Shown in pieces: positions 1 to 6,155 of a stretch of 15,288 nt of DNA. The notes under the pieces were generated by a model. The model was not told the origin of the DNA, ran no database searches, and worked only from the letters and a program-made list of their open reading frames with translations. Source of the stretch: JBOHBN01 sp050698355 (lineage in GTDB: Bacteria > Actinomycetota > Actinomycetes > Streptosporangiales > WHST01); NCBI GenBank assembly GCA_050698355.1, contig JBOHBN010000322.1, forward strand, positions 1 through 15,288, given 5' to 3'. A program made the position numbers and the translations under genes. Numbering within the stretch: position 1 is the stretch's first letter; each line of letters opens with the position of its first letter.

Positions 1-124
1 CATCCGTCGCGTGGCTCGACAGCTCAGCCGCTAACGCGGCCTGCGTCACCGCCGACACGTTCAACCCCGCCGAACGCGCCTCCGACGCCAGCTCATCCGG
101 CACCCACACATTCAACCTCGCCAT
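1..124 (-). CDS. Ribbon-helix-helix antitoxin-like protein (partial, N-terminus only)
   Basis: The gene reads leftward from ATG at 124 and runs off the window start after 41 codons. The visible part begins MARLNVWVPDELASEARSAG and continues with NVSAVTQAALAAEL. A short N-terminal strand followed by an amphipathic helix and a second helix fits a CcdA/CopG-type ribbon-helix-helix DNA-binding domain, as found in antitoxins of toxin-antitoxin pairs and in small repressors. A toxin partner would lie outside the window, so the toxin-antitoxin role is inference. There is no ribosome-binding site: a -10-like TATGCT ends six bases before the ATG, which suggests a leaderless transcript. A stray small repressor is the main alternative. 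Confidence 0.6.
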   Translation of the reverse strand, partial: MARLNVWVPDELASEARSAGLNVSAVTQAALAAELSSHATD

Positions 125-130
125 ACACAC

Positions 131-160
131 AGCATACATACCGCCCGTCGAGAGGTCATC
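131..160 (-). promoter_or_regulatory. Probable leaderless promoter of the antitoxin-like gene
   Basis: On the minus strand TATGCT (136 to 131) lies six bases before the ATG at 124, and a GATGAC element (160 to 155) sits 18 bases further upstream. This spacing would start transcription at or next to the start codon, a common arrangement in actinobacteria. It is inferred from spacing only. Confidence 0.35.
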
Positions 161-189
161 CTCCGCAACACGGCCTCACGCGCTCTCAC

Positions 190-202
190 AGCGCCTGGCG
201 CT
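190..202. terminator. Short inverted repeat downstream of rep
   Basis: AGCGCC and GGCGCT form a perfect 6-bp inverted repeat around a single T, 35 bases past the stop of the leftward rep gene. It could be a weak terminator or a protein-binding site in the rep/antitoxin interval (125-236). There is no T-tract. Confidence 0.25.
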
Positions 203-236
203 ACATCGGACGAGGAAATGTGCCATCTGCGCCCCG

Positions 237-1388
237 TCAGGCGTTCTCGGAGGCACTCAGCACGACGTGTGAGGCCCGTCCTTTGCTGGTCTCTGCGAGG
301 GTTTGTTGAATCGCGAGCCATGCTGAGCGTCGATCGAGTGTGTCACTGTTCGGCTGTTCATCGTCGTGAGCTGCGGTTTTGTCTTCCCCCGGCCGCGGAT
401 CGGGCATGTCTGTGCTCGGTGCCGGGAGATTGTCCGGTTGCAGGCCTCCGGCGAGGTAGGCAACACCGGACTTTCGCGCCCCGTTCAGGGTGGCGCGGCA
501 GTGCCGCTTGACTTCGACCTCGCTTAGCCCTGACGCACGAGCCGCGTCGACGAGCATGGCGAGCTTGTGCGCTTGCTTCCGGGTGGGCCGGCGGTGCTGG
601 CCGTAGTTCAGACCGGTCACGAGCTGCAGCGCCCACTCGGTCGACTCTTCGGTAGTGCCATCTGTCCCTCCTTCTTTCCCCTCGGTACCGCTCGCGCGCG
701 CGTCAGAAGGAGAAGAGAAGTTAGTAGAGAAGGAGGGGGAGGAACCTCGTTCCCCCTCGTAGGAGGAACCTCGTTCCCCCGTAGGAGGAACCTCGTTCCC
801 CCTCGTAGGAGGAACCTCGTTCCCCCTACCTTGCCAGGGGGAACGAGGTTCCTCCTGGCCCTGAGCTGCAGTTTTCATCGTGAGTTTGCTCCGCGAGTCA
901 CCGGGCACGTAGCCACCCTCGTAGCGATCGCGGAACGTGCGCATTTCGAACCGACGGACGTCCTCAACCGTGCTGAAGTCCACCTCGATCAACCCCTTGA
1001 CCAGGGGCGATTCGTCGGCCAACAGATAAATCCGCTTCCACCCCGACGTGCCCGTCTCCAGCCGCGTTTCTCGACACTGGATGAATCCGGCCCGCTCCAG
1101 CCTGCCGAGAGACTCCCGGACTGCTCGCCGTGTACACCCCGCGAACACCGCGAGGTCCTCCACCCCGATCAACGCCTGCCACGTCTTCTCGCTGGCCTCG
1201 TCACCAACCCCGATCAACACCAGCTTGTCCAGCATGTTCGGCGTCGGCGTCGACACCACCGGCCGCCCGTTCTTCTGCCGGATCGTCTGCGTGATGACCG
1301 TCTGGTCCTTCGCCCACAGCAAAGTTCGTATAGCCACGTGTCGTCCCTCTCCGACACGCTGAGAGGGAGTGGTAGGGATGTCTGCCAT
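237..1388 (-). CDS. Probable replication initiator, winged-helix protein with internal iterons
   Basis: This 383-residue protein probably binds the replicon's origin. Residues about 52-128 form a winged helix: helices around EDLAVFAGC and TRRAVRESLGRLERAGF, then a wing. A low-complexity linker of about residues 175-240 is encoded by the iteron-like DNA repeats at 741-852. Residues about 255-325 (WALQLVTGLNYGQHRRPTRK onward) are a helical domain of a kind seen after winged helices in actinobacterial plasmid proteins. Rep genes carrying their own iterons are known in Streptomyces plasmids, which supports the call; no nickase or polymerase motifs are visible. The start is uncertain: ATG at 1388 has a weak site, while GTG at 1337 follows GGAGAGGGA by six bases and may be the true start (366 residues). 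A plain transcriptional regulator is the alternative. Confidence 0.6.
   Translation of the reverse strand: MADIPTTPSQRVGEGRHVAIRTLLWAKDQTVITQTIRQKNGRPVVSTPTPNMLDKLVLIGVGDEASEKTWQALIGVEDLAVFAGCTRRAVRESLGRLERAGFIQCRETRLETGTSGWKRIYLLADESPLVKGLIEVDFSTVEDVRRFEMRTFRDRYEGGYVPGDSRSKLTMKTAAQGQEEPRSPWQGRGNEVPPTRGNEVPPTGERGSSYEGERGSSPSFSTNFSSPSDARASGTEGKEGGTDGTTEESTEWALQLVTGLNYGQHRRPTRKQAHKLAMLVDAARASGLSEVEVKRHCRATLNGARKSGVAYLAGGLQPDNLPAPSTDMPDPRPGEDKTAAHDDEQPNSDTLDRRSAWLAIQQTLAETSKGRASHVVLSASENA
741..852. repeat. Iteron-like array inside rep (candidate replication origin)
   Basis: Five 13-bp units with GGAAC/GTTCC dyads start at 741, 765, 787, 811 and 840. The first four read GGAACCTCGTTCC, and the fifth is its exact reverse complement. 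Spacings are 24, 22, 24 and 29 bases, and the intervening bases (mostly CCCTCGTAGGA) are also conserved. The 22-base step is not a multiple of three, so the same DNA is read as RGNEVPPT twice and as GERGSSYE twice in the overlapping protein. This shows the repeats are kept as DNA, as expected of initiator-binding iterons. Confidence 0.7.
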
Positions 1389-1446
1389 CCCGTACTCTCG
1401 ACCTCAGCGCATCTGTACCAACAGTCCCTACATAGCGCTTTGCTCA

Positions 1447-1475
1447 CGGCCCCGGTGCTGCCAACACCGGGGCTG
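1447..1475 (-). terminator. Terminator hairpin after the GntR-glycosyltransferase operon
   Basis: GCCCCGGTG (1449-1457) pairs perfectly with CACCGGGGC (1465-1473) across a 7-base loop, and a G-T and a C-G pair extend the stem outwards. It lies about 65 bases past the glycosyltransferase stop and before the rep start, so it would separate the two leftward units. The rest of the 1389-1537 gap shows no convincing promoter. Confidence 0.55.
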
Positions 1476-1537
1476 AGCTGTGTCTGTAGCCTCTCGCGCT
1501 GCCTCCTTCCCTGCGGGGATCTGTGCGGTGTGTCGGG

Positions 1538-2281
1538 TCAGCTCGACGCGGGGGTTCTTGCCAGTTCCTCTGCTCGTTGGTCGATGAGCTGCATCCGGGC
1601 GTGCCATTCGACCGGCTCAGTGTGTGTCTCGCTCGCTGTTACTTGACCAGGCCACTTCCGGTACAACAGCCCAACCTCGGATGAAAACCAGCCGGTGCTG
1701 ATCATGCTTGCGGCCACCAGTAGGCCCGTGTCGTCTGAGCCTGGAACGGCCATCCAACCGCCAAGTGCTACCACCAGGGGGCGACGGACGCACATCGTTG
1801 TCGGATGCACCGGAAGCCGGTAGTCATGGGTGCGCCAGTGCTCGCGCACGACACCGGGAGCGAGTCTGCCGGCTGGTGGATCGTTCGGGAAACCCTCTGT
1901 TGAACCGTCCGGCAACAGGTCGAGGACTCGGGAGGTAGTCCACTGCACGTCAGATTCAGTGCTGAGCACATCGATATCCCGCCTCAGCACGCCGGGGGTG
2001 AAAACGTCGTCTTGGTCGAAGTTCTTGATGAGCTCTCCCCGTGCCCGCGAGAGCGCGAGGTTGCGGCATATGGCAACCCCGCCGCGCCGACCTGTGCCAT
2101 GGATGATCCAGTCGTGATCGGGAAGGATCTCCTGAGCGACTCCGCTCTGCCCGTCTTCTTGAACGAGCCATTCCAGCGACCACCCATCAGGGAGCTCCTG
2201 GCTAGCTATCGACTCGTACGCCTCCACGAGGTGGGAAGGTTCAGGGCCGTAGACGGGAGTGATGATTGAGATCGTCGCCAT
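1538..2281 (-). CDS. Family 2 glycosyltransferase
   Basis: This 247-residue cytoplasmic protein has the GT-A nucleotide-sugar fold. It opens with TISIITPVYGPEPSHLVEAY, the usual first strand and loop; E42-D43-G44 and GGVAICRNLALSRARGELI follow, and the metal-binding DxD-type motif is D89-Q-D-D92. Catalysis would transfer a sugar from a nucleotide donor; the acceptor is unknown. No transmembrane segment is visible. I chose ATG at 2281 because the protein then begins at the first family strand and the codon lies one base after the GntR stop (TGA-C-ATG), implying translational coupling. The upstream ATG at 2338 would add 19 unrelated residues overlapping GntR. Codon bias is weaker and GC lower than in the plus-strand genes, suggesting separate acquisition. 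Confidence 0.8.
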   Translation of the reverse strand: MATISIITPVYGPEPSHLVEAYESIASQELPDGWSLEWLVQEDGQSGVAQEILPDHDWIIHGTGRRGGVAICRNLALSRARGELIKNFDQDDVFTPGVLRRDIDVLSTESDVQWTTSRVLDLLPDGSTEGFPNDPPAGRLAPGVVREHWRTHDYRLPVHPTTMCVRRPLVVALGGWMAVPGSDDTGLLVAASMISTGWFSSEVGLLYRKWPGQVTASETHTEPVEWHARMQLIDQRAEELARTPASS

Positions 2282-2282
2282 G

Positions 2283-3092
2283 TCATCCGCTCTCTTCGTC
2301 CGCGAGGTGCGCTGCAGACTCCGAACGAATGACAACACGGTCCCCCCGGGCGATGATGTCTGCAGTCTCTACGATTCGTTCTACGCCGCCGTTGATGGCG
2401 TAACTGAATCGCGTTATAGCGATGACCGGTGTCCCCTGTGGCAACTCCAGCAACTCCGCCTCGTTTCGTATGGGCATCCGAGCGCGGTACTCCTCGACTA
2501 CACGCGAACTTTTCCACCCGATAGCGGCAAACCTGGCATGTCCAGCCGGTTCCCCGCGCGTCTTGGACGACGGGATCTCTGCGGATGTGCCTCGTGTGAT
2601 GTCCAGAGGCTCCCATTGGATGCTGACCTGCGTAGGGGTTCCTCCGACGATCCAGCGGTATCGAACTCTGGAGAGCTCCGCTCCTTCCGCGATCCCCAAC
2701 CGCTGGGCTAGCTCTGGTGTTGCCGTCGTCGTAGATCTTTCGGACATGTCTACTTCGTCGCGGTAGCCGTCAGCGGCGGCTTCCCCACGGTTCGGGCTAA
2801 GCCCACCAGGGTCGGGATGCGCGTACCGACTCGTATCGCCACGCGTGATCTCGTTCCGCGTTGCTACATAGCTTCCGCGTCCATGGGTGGTAACGACCAA
2901 CCCCTCTTCGCGCAGTAGCTCGACTGCCCGCACTGCCGAGGTCACGGACACGCCGTGCTGGCTTGCGAGGTCGCGTGTCGTAGGCAGCCGCGTGCCGGGC
3001 TCTAGGAGTTGAGACGTGATCTGTTCGCGGATCGTCGCTGCCAAGTCTCGGGACGGATGGCGCGTCTTCGCACTTCGTGGGTTTGTCGGCAC
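2283..3092 (-). CDS. GntR/HutC-family repressor (UTRA domain), probable transfer regulator
   Basis: This 269-residue regulator has an N-terminal GntR winged helix (residues about 12-75, with PGTRLPTTRDLASQHGVS, then AVRAVELLREEGLV and THGRGSYV). After a spacer, a UTRA-type ligand domain spans about 115-265 (RYRWIVGGTPTQVSIQW, GTPVIAITRFSY). GntR proteins such as KorSA of pSAM2 and KorA-like proteins repress transfer genes in actinomycete elements; here that role is inferred from position. The start is GTG at 3092, with only a weak GAGCAG upstream; a -10-like TAGTTT ends six bases before it, so the mRNA may be leaderless. The matching -35 region overlaps the operator at 3120-3142, pointing to autorepression. 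The coupled glycosyltransferase follows. Confidence 0.85.
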   Translation of the reverse strand: MPTNPRSAKTRHPSRDLAATIREQITSQLLEPGTRLPTTRDLASQHGVSVTSAVRAVELLREEGLVVTTHGRGSYVATRNEITRGDTSRYAHPDPGGLSPNRGEAAADGYRDEVDMSERSTTTATPELAQRLGIAEGAELSRVRYRWIVGGTPTQVSIQWEPLDITRGTSAEIPSSKTRGEPAGHARFAAIGWKSSRVVEEYRARMPIRNEAELLELPQGTPVIAITRFSYAINGGVERIVETADIIARGDRVVIRSESAAHLADEESG

Positions 3093-3098
3093 CTGCTC

Positions 3099-3127
3099 AA
3101 ACTAACACGTTGTGCTTGTGTGTTCCA
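3099..3127 (-). promoter_or_regulatory. Candidate leaderless promoter of the GntR gene
   Basis: On the minus strand TAGTTT (3104 to 3099) lies six bases before the GTG start at 3092. A -35 box at normal spacing would fall near 3121-3127, inside the proximal operator, though its sequence is poor. Inferred from spacing only. Confidence 0.35.
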
Positions 3128-3142
3128 TAGGGGTTGCAACAC
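3120..3142. promoter_or_regulatory. Operator O1, probable GntR binding site
   Basis: This 23-bp element has arms GTGTTCCA and TGCAACAC around a 7-bp centre, a dyad with one mismatch. It matches O2 (3161-3183) at 20 of 23 positions with starts 41 bp apart, about four helical turns. It covers the -35 box of the rightward promoter and the expected -35 region of the leftward GntR promoter. Confidence 0.65.
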
Positions 3143-3162
3143 TGAATCACGAGAGATACAGT
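3134..3162 (+). promoter_or_regulatory. Promoter of the 56-residue membrane peptide
   Basis: TTGCAA (3134-3139) and TACAGT (3157-3162) are separated by 17 bases, which is close to the actinobacterial SigA-type consensus. The -35 box lies inside O1 and the -10 box abuts O2, so transcription would begin within O2 at about 3169. Bound repressor should block it. Confidence 0.6.
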
Positions 3163-3183
3163 GTTCCATATCGGTTGGAACAC
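3161..3183. promoter_or_regulatory. Operator O2, probable GntR binding site
   Basis: GTGTTCCA and TGGAACAC form a perfect 8-bp dyad around a 7-bp centre. It overlaps the last two bases of the -10 box and the expected transcription start, immediately before the ribosome-binding site at 3184-3190. Confidence 0.65.
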
Positions 3184-3199
3184 AGAAGGGATGCGAGCG

Positions 3200-3370
3200 A
3201 TGAGCAGCAGGTCAGGGCTTCGGAGCGGTAAGGCGAAGTTCGTCTTCGTGCTGGTGGCGCTGGCAGCGGTGGCCCTGCTGCTCGTGATCTACGCGCCGAC
3301 GCAGACCGCGGACTTCATCACGCACGCGAAGACGTCGGTCGGCACGTTCTCGAACCAACTCCAGAAATAG
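3200..3370 (+). CDS. Small single-pass membrane peptide under GntR control
   Basis: I do not recognise this 56-residue protein. It has a basic N-terminus (SSRSGLRSGKAK), one hydrophobic helix at about residues 13-32 (FVFVLVALAAVALLLVIYA), and a short polar tail ending in FSNQLQK, predicted outside the membrane by the positive-inside rule. The ATG at 3200 follows AGAAGGG by nine bases; ATG at 3191 would abut that site with no spacer, so 3200 is preferred. A repressor-controlled promoter lies directly upstream and a strong terminator directly downstream, so it can be a one-gene transcript. It might be a transfer-related membrane peptide; that is inference from position. Confidence 0.65.
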   Translation: MSSRSGLRSGKAKFVFVLVALAAVALLLVIYAPTQTADFITHAKTSVGTFSNQLQK

Positions 3371-3402
3371 GCCTCGCCCGGCGGCATCCGGGCGAGGCCT
3401 TT
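3370..3402 (+). terminator. Strong hairpin terminator
   Basis: GGCCTCGCCCGG (3370-3381) and CCGGGCGAGGCC (3388-3399) form a perfect 12-bp stem with a 6-base loop, followed by TTT. The stem starts on the last base of the peptide's stop codon. It separates the regulated peptide from the transfer operon that begins at 3434. Confidence 0.75.
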
Positions 3403-3433
3403 CGTCGCACATCACGAGTCAAGGGAGCACGAC

Positions 3434-3682
3434 ATGAACCACGGTACCGACACCCCAGTTCAGCAGGGTCTTTCCCGCGCGGATGCCGCGCTGCTCGCGT
3501 CGGCGCACCGGGAGCTGCTGACCGCGCAGGCGTCGGGCACGCAGGTGCTCGGGTCGACGGCCGGCGGCGAGCTGATCGCGGCCGCGTACGCGGCGCTGCA
3601 GCGTCCCGCCGACGAGCTCGCAGCGCGCCGGCAGACCCGCACTACCCGCGTGGCGCGCATGACCGGGCAGGAGGCCGCGTGA
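3434..3682 (+). CDS. Small hypothetical protein, first gene of the transfer operon
   Basis: This 82-residue soluble protein is not recognised. It is Ala-rich and probably helical (LSRADAALLASAHRELLTAQ, then AAAYAALQRPADELAARRQT) with a basic tail. ATG at 3434 follows AAGGGAG with a spacing of about six bases. Its stop shares one base with the ATG of the whiB-like gene (TGATG at 3680-3684), so the two are translationally coupled. Codon bias is strongly G/C at third positions, supporting real coding. No promoter is obvious in the 31 bases after the terminator, so part of its expression may come from read-through. Confidence 0.6.
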   Translation: MNHGTDTPVQQGLSRADAALLASAHRELLTAQASGTQVLGSTAGGELIAAAYAALQRPADELAARRQTRTTRVARMTGQEAA

Positions 3683-4038
3683 TGACCACCAGGACAGTTC
3701 ACCTTGAGCACGAGATGGCCCGTGGCGACGGTCTGTTCCAGCTGCTGTCGCACCTGCAGCCCCCGGACCTGGGCGGGCACCCCGCCTGCGCTGATGCGGA
3801 CGCGGATGTGTTCTTCCCGGTCTCCGAGCTCGACACGGTGTCGGTGGCCGAGGCGCTGTCGTACTGCATGGCCTGCCCGGTGATCGAGTCGTGCCGCGAG
3901 TTCGCGGTTCGGACCGGTCAGCACGGGATCTGGGGCGGTACGACCGAGACGCACCGTGCGAACCTCCGCCGGCAAGCCCGCCACGCGGTCGCTGAGTCCG
4001 ACGAGTCCGAGCGCGAGTCCGTGGGGGTGGCGGCATGA
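3682..4038 (+). CDS. WhiB-family iron-sulfur transcription factor
   Basis: This 118-residue Wbl protein has four cysteines for a [4Fe-4S] cluster: C36 (HPACADADADVFFP), then C62, C65 and C71 in YCMACPVIESC. The family turn is GIWGGTTE at residues 82-89, followed by a basic stretch RANLRRQARH for DNA contact. Wbl proteins occur only in actinobacteria and their phages and plasmids; they act as redox-responsive partners of the main sigma factor. ATG at 3682 follows AGGAGG (3669-3674) by seven bases; GTG at 3679 would add one residue. Its stop overlaps the next start by four bases (ATGA). Position suggests that it tunes this operon or host genes during transfer (inference). Confidence 0.92.
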   Translation: MTTRTVHLEHEMARGDGLFQLLSHLQPPDLGGHPACADADADVFFPVSELDTVSVAEALSYCMACPVIESCREFAVRTGQHGIWGGTTETHRANLRRQARHAVAESDESERESVGVAA

Positions 4039-4499
4039 CCAACAAGAAGGCGTGGCCGTACATGTGGCAGCACATCGATGGTCTCGGACACGTACTCACG
4101 CGCGGCCGCTACGACGGCATGCCCGTGCTGACGTGGGGATGGGCCGATCCGGCGAAGCTGGCCACCTACCGGCAGCTCGCCGCGCGTGGCCTGCGCCCCG
4201 GCGGGTCCGACCCGGTCGCGGTGCTGCTGTTCCAACACCGCCAGGACGGGAGGAAGGCTACTGACTTCGCGTCGCTGTACCTGGTCGAGCGGGCGCTTCC
4301 GAAGCGCACCGCGACGCCGGCGCAGCGTGAGGCGATCGCGGCCGCGCTCGCCGCGCGCCGCACCTGCTGCGAGTGCGGGATCGAGCAGCCCTACTACCCG
4401 TCGACGATCTCGCGCATGTGCTCTACCTGCGAAGACCGTACGGATTTCTGGGCGATCTACGCCGCCGAGCACGGCTACTCGTGGGGGGTGGCGGCATGA
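4035..4499 (+). CDS. RRQRL-motif-type zinc-binding protein
   Basis: This 154-residue protein resembles the actinobacterial plasmid family annotated as RRQRL motif-containing zinc-binding protein. Seen here: YRQLAARGLRPGGSDPVAVL at residues 45-64 (a variant of the RRQRL stretch), then LPKRTATPAQREAIAAAL at 88-105, then a zinc site made of C111/C112, C114, C129 and C132. The molecular function of the family is not established; members recur beside transfer genes in actinomycete plasmids and integrative elements. It overlaps the upstream and downstream genes by ATGA junctions, so it belongs to the same translationally coupled operon. Confidence 0.75.
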   Translation: MTNKKAWPYMWQHIDGLGHVLTRGRYDGMPVLTWGWADPAKLATYRQLAARGLRPGGSDPVAVLLFQHRQDGRKATDFASLYLVERALPKRTATPAQREAIAAALAARRTCCECGIEQPYYPSTISRMCSTCEDRTDFWAIYAAEHGYSWGVAA

Positions 4500-4867
4500 A
4501 CCGCGACATGAGCAGCGAGGCGTGGCGGCTGCTGGCCAGCGACCGCGCGCAGGCCTCCCCACGGATCGACCGGGCCGAACAGATCACCACCGAGATCATG
4601 ATGTGGCTTCCCGAGGTCGTTATCGGCGTGTTCTCGGTGGTCGTGGCTGTGGCCTTCGCGTGGCCGTGGGCGCTGCTGCTGACCGGCGGCGTCGCCGCCT
4701 ACACAGCCGTGGTTCTCACCGGCCGCGCCATCGGAAACCGGAACCTCCGGGTTCAGCGAGTCCGCGAGTCCGCGACTACCGATCACGCCGCCAACAACGA
4801 CGAGTTCGCCGAGGTCATCGACGGCGAGATCGTCCCCGACACCGAGACGGAGGCATCTGCAGCATGA
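4496..4867 (+). CDS. Small two-helix membrane protein of the transfer operon
   Basis: This 123-residue protein has a polar N-terminus with a helical stretch (RAEQITTEIMMW) and then a hydrophobic hairpin at about residues 38-79 (PEVVIGVFSVVVAVAFAW, then ALLLTGGVAAYTAVVL). The acidic C-terminal tail (EFAEVIDGEIVPDTETEA) is probably cytoplasmic. ATG at 4496 overlaps the previous stop (ATGA) and its own stop overlaps the next start in the same way. It is not recognised by sequence. Position among the membrane proteins before the DNA pump recalls the Spd (spread) proteins of Streptomyces conjugative plasmids, which help DNA move between mycelial compartments; this is inference. Confidence 0.7.
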   Translation: MNRDMSSEAWRLLASDRAQASPRIDRAEQITTEIMMWLPEVVIGVFSVVVAVAFAWPWALLLTGGVAAYTAVVLTGRAIGNRNLRVQRVRESATTDHAANNDEFAEVIDGEIVPDTETEASAA

Positions 4868-6069
4868 GTGCCTTTGCCGAGTACCGCGAGCAGCGCCGCT
4901 ACGACCGTGCGGCCGACGAGCAGCGTCGCCAGGACGCCGCCGACCGTGCGGCGCAGCGTCGCTGCGCCGACGCTGCGGCCGCCGCGTCCCGCCGCGCCAC
5001 CCGCCGTACCGAGCGCCACGAGACTCACGGCGAGCGCGTGGCGAGCCTGCGGGAGCTGGGCATGTCGGTGCTGTGGGCGACGATGATCGTGCTTCCGGTC
5101 GCGCTGGCCTGGACCGCACAAGCGCAGTTCGCCGCCGACACGCTGGCGATCCCGGAGCCGTTCAACCAGGGGTTCCCGGCCGCGATCGAGTGCGGCGCGT
5201 GGCTGTGCGCGTTCGAGGCGCACCGTCGTGGTCGCCGTGGCGAGCCGGTCGGCAGTCTCCCCCGCTACATGTGGGCACTCGCCCTGGTCGCCGCGACGAT
5301 CAACGCCGCCCACGGTCTGGCCCACGGTCTGGCCGCCGGCCTCGCCCTCGGCGTGCTGTCCCTGCTCGGTCTGGCGCTGCACTCGATCCGGCAGCGCCTC
5401 GACACCGCACACGCCACCGGCGGCCCGGTCCGCGTCGGCCTCGCCTGCTGGCGCCGGCTGCGCTACCCGCGCCTCTCGATCGCGGCCGCGTCCCTGCGCG
5501 CAGCCCGCGAGCTGGACGCCGCGACCGCGTGGCGGCTCGCCTGGATCGACCAGTACGGCGTCGGCCCGGATGCCACGCGCCGTGACCGCCGCCTCGCCCA
5601 TGTCATCGTCTCCCGCGAGGCTCGCGAGGACCGTAAGGCCGCTCGCGACGGCCGGCTGACCGTGCTCGCCGGCCGGGTTCAGTACACGTTCGGCGAACGG
5701 GTTCGCTCCCTACTCGCCACCAGCGAACAGGGTTCGGAACCCCGTCAGGCGACGCGGAACCACCCGTCCGCCGAGTCCGCATCCATAGCCACGAGCACCG
5801 CGACTCCGGTAGTACGGGATTCCGCGACTACGCCAGTTCCTGAACCCCGTACTAACTCCTCTGAACTGGGAGAACGCGCCGCTGAGCTGCTGCCCGTACT
5901 GCGCGAGTCGATCACGGCCGAACGGGTGCCGGCGAACCCGTCGGTCCGCCGTATCCGCGAGTGGGCACGTGCAGAAACCCATGAATCCATCGGCACGCCG
6001 ACCGCGCAGCAGCTTCGCGACGCGGTGGCCGCAGTCCGGCTGATCGAGCCCGCGCGGGAGGTGAGCTGA
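4864..6069 (+). CDS. DUF2637-like membrane protein, probable spread (Spd) function
   Basis: This 401-residue protein has three parts. Residues 1-65 are a charged Arg/Ala helix, probably coiled. Residues about 66-175 hold three or four membrane segments (MSVLWATMIVLPVALAW, GFPAAIECGAWLCAF, MWALALVAATINAAHGL and AAGLALGVLSLLGLAL), resembling DUF2637 proteins of actinobacterial plasmids. The long cytoplasmic tail is polar and ends in a small helical domain (SVRRIREWARAETHESIGTP, then QQLRDAVAAVRL) that could bind DNA. ATG at 4864 overlaps the upstream stop (ATGA). DUF2637 proteins are commonly encoded near transfer genes, and a role in intramycelial spread is inferred. The last 260 bases carry three of the CCCGTACT repeats described separately. 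Confidence 0.7.
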   Translation: MSAFAEYREQRRYDRAADEQRRQDAADRAAQRRCADAAAAASRRATRRTERHETHGERVASLRELGMSVLWATMIVLPVALAWTAQAQFAADTLAIPEPFNQGFPAAIECGAWLCAFEAHRRGRRGEPVGSLPRYMWALALVAATINAAHGLAHGLAAGLALGVLSLLGLALHSIRQRLDTAHATGGPVRVGLACWRRLRYPRLSIAAASLRAARELDAATAWRLAWIDQYGVGPDATRRDRRLAHVIVSREAREDRKAARDGRLTVLAGRVQYTFGERVRSLLATSEQGSEPRQATRNHPSAESASIATSTATPVVRDSATTPVPEPRTNSSELGERAAELLPVLRESITAERVPANPSVRRIREWARAETHESIGTPTAQQLRDAVAAVRLIEPAREVS

Positions 6070-6113
6070 ACGCGTACCGAACCCGTACTCCCGAACCTCC
6101 GGAACCCCGTACT
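5811..6113. repeat. Cluster of five CCCGTACT octamers
   Basis: CCCGTACT occurs at 5846-5853, 5893-5900, 6082-6089 and 6106-6113, and inverted (AGTACGGG) at 5811-5818. Three copies share the longer form GAACC(C)CCGTACT or close to it. The cluster spans the end of the DUF2637-like gene and the 86-base gap before the next gene. The only other copy seen lies at 1389-1396, just upstream of the rep ATG. The function is unknown; a binding site for a plasmid protein is possible. Confidence 0.45.
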
Positions 6114-6155
6114 CCGCACCTACCGAACACCCGAACCGAGAAGGGATTGATCACG

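Noticed and set aside
741..823. The rep repeats as a CRISPR-like or protein-level tandem repeat
   Set aside because: The intervals are only 9-11 bases and themselves conserved, and the frame changes between units, so they are iterons rather than spacers or a peptide repeat.
567..1646. 359-codon open frame on the plus strand across rep
   Set aside because: It runs antisense to the winged-helix rep gene and through the hairpin at 1447-1475, with low-complexity Arg/Pro-rich product and no start signal.
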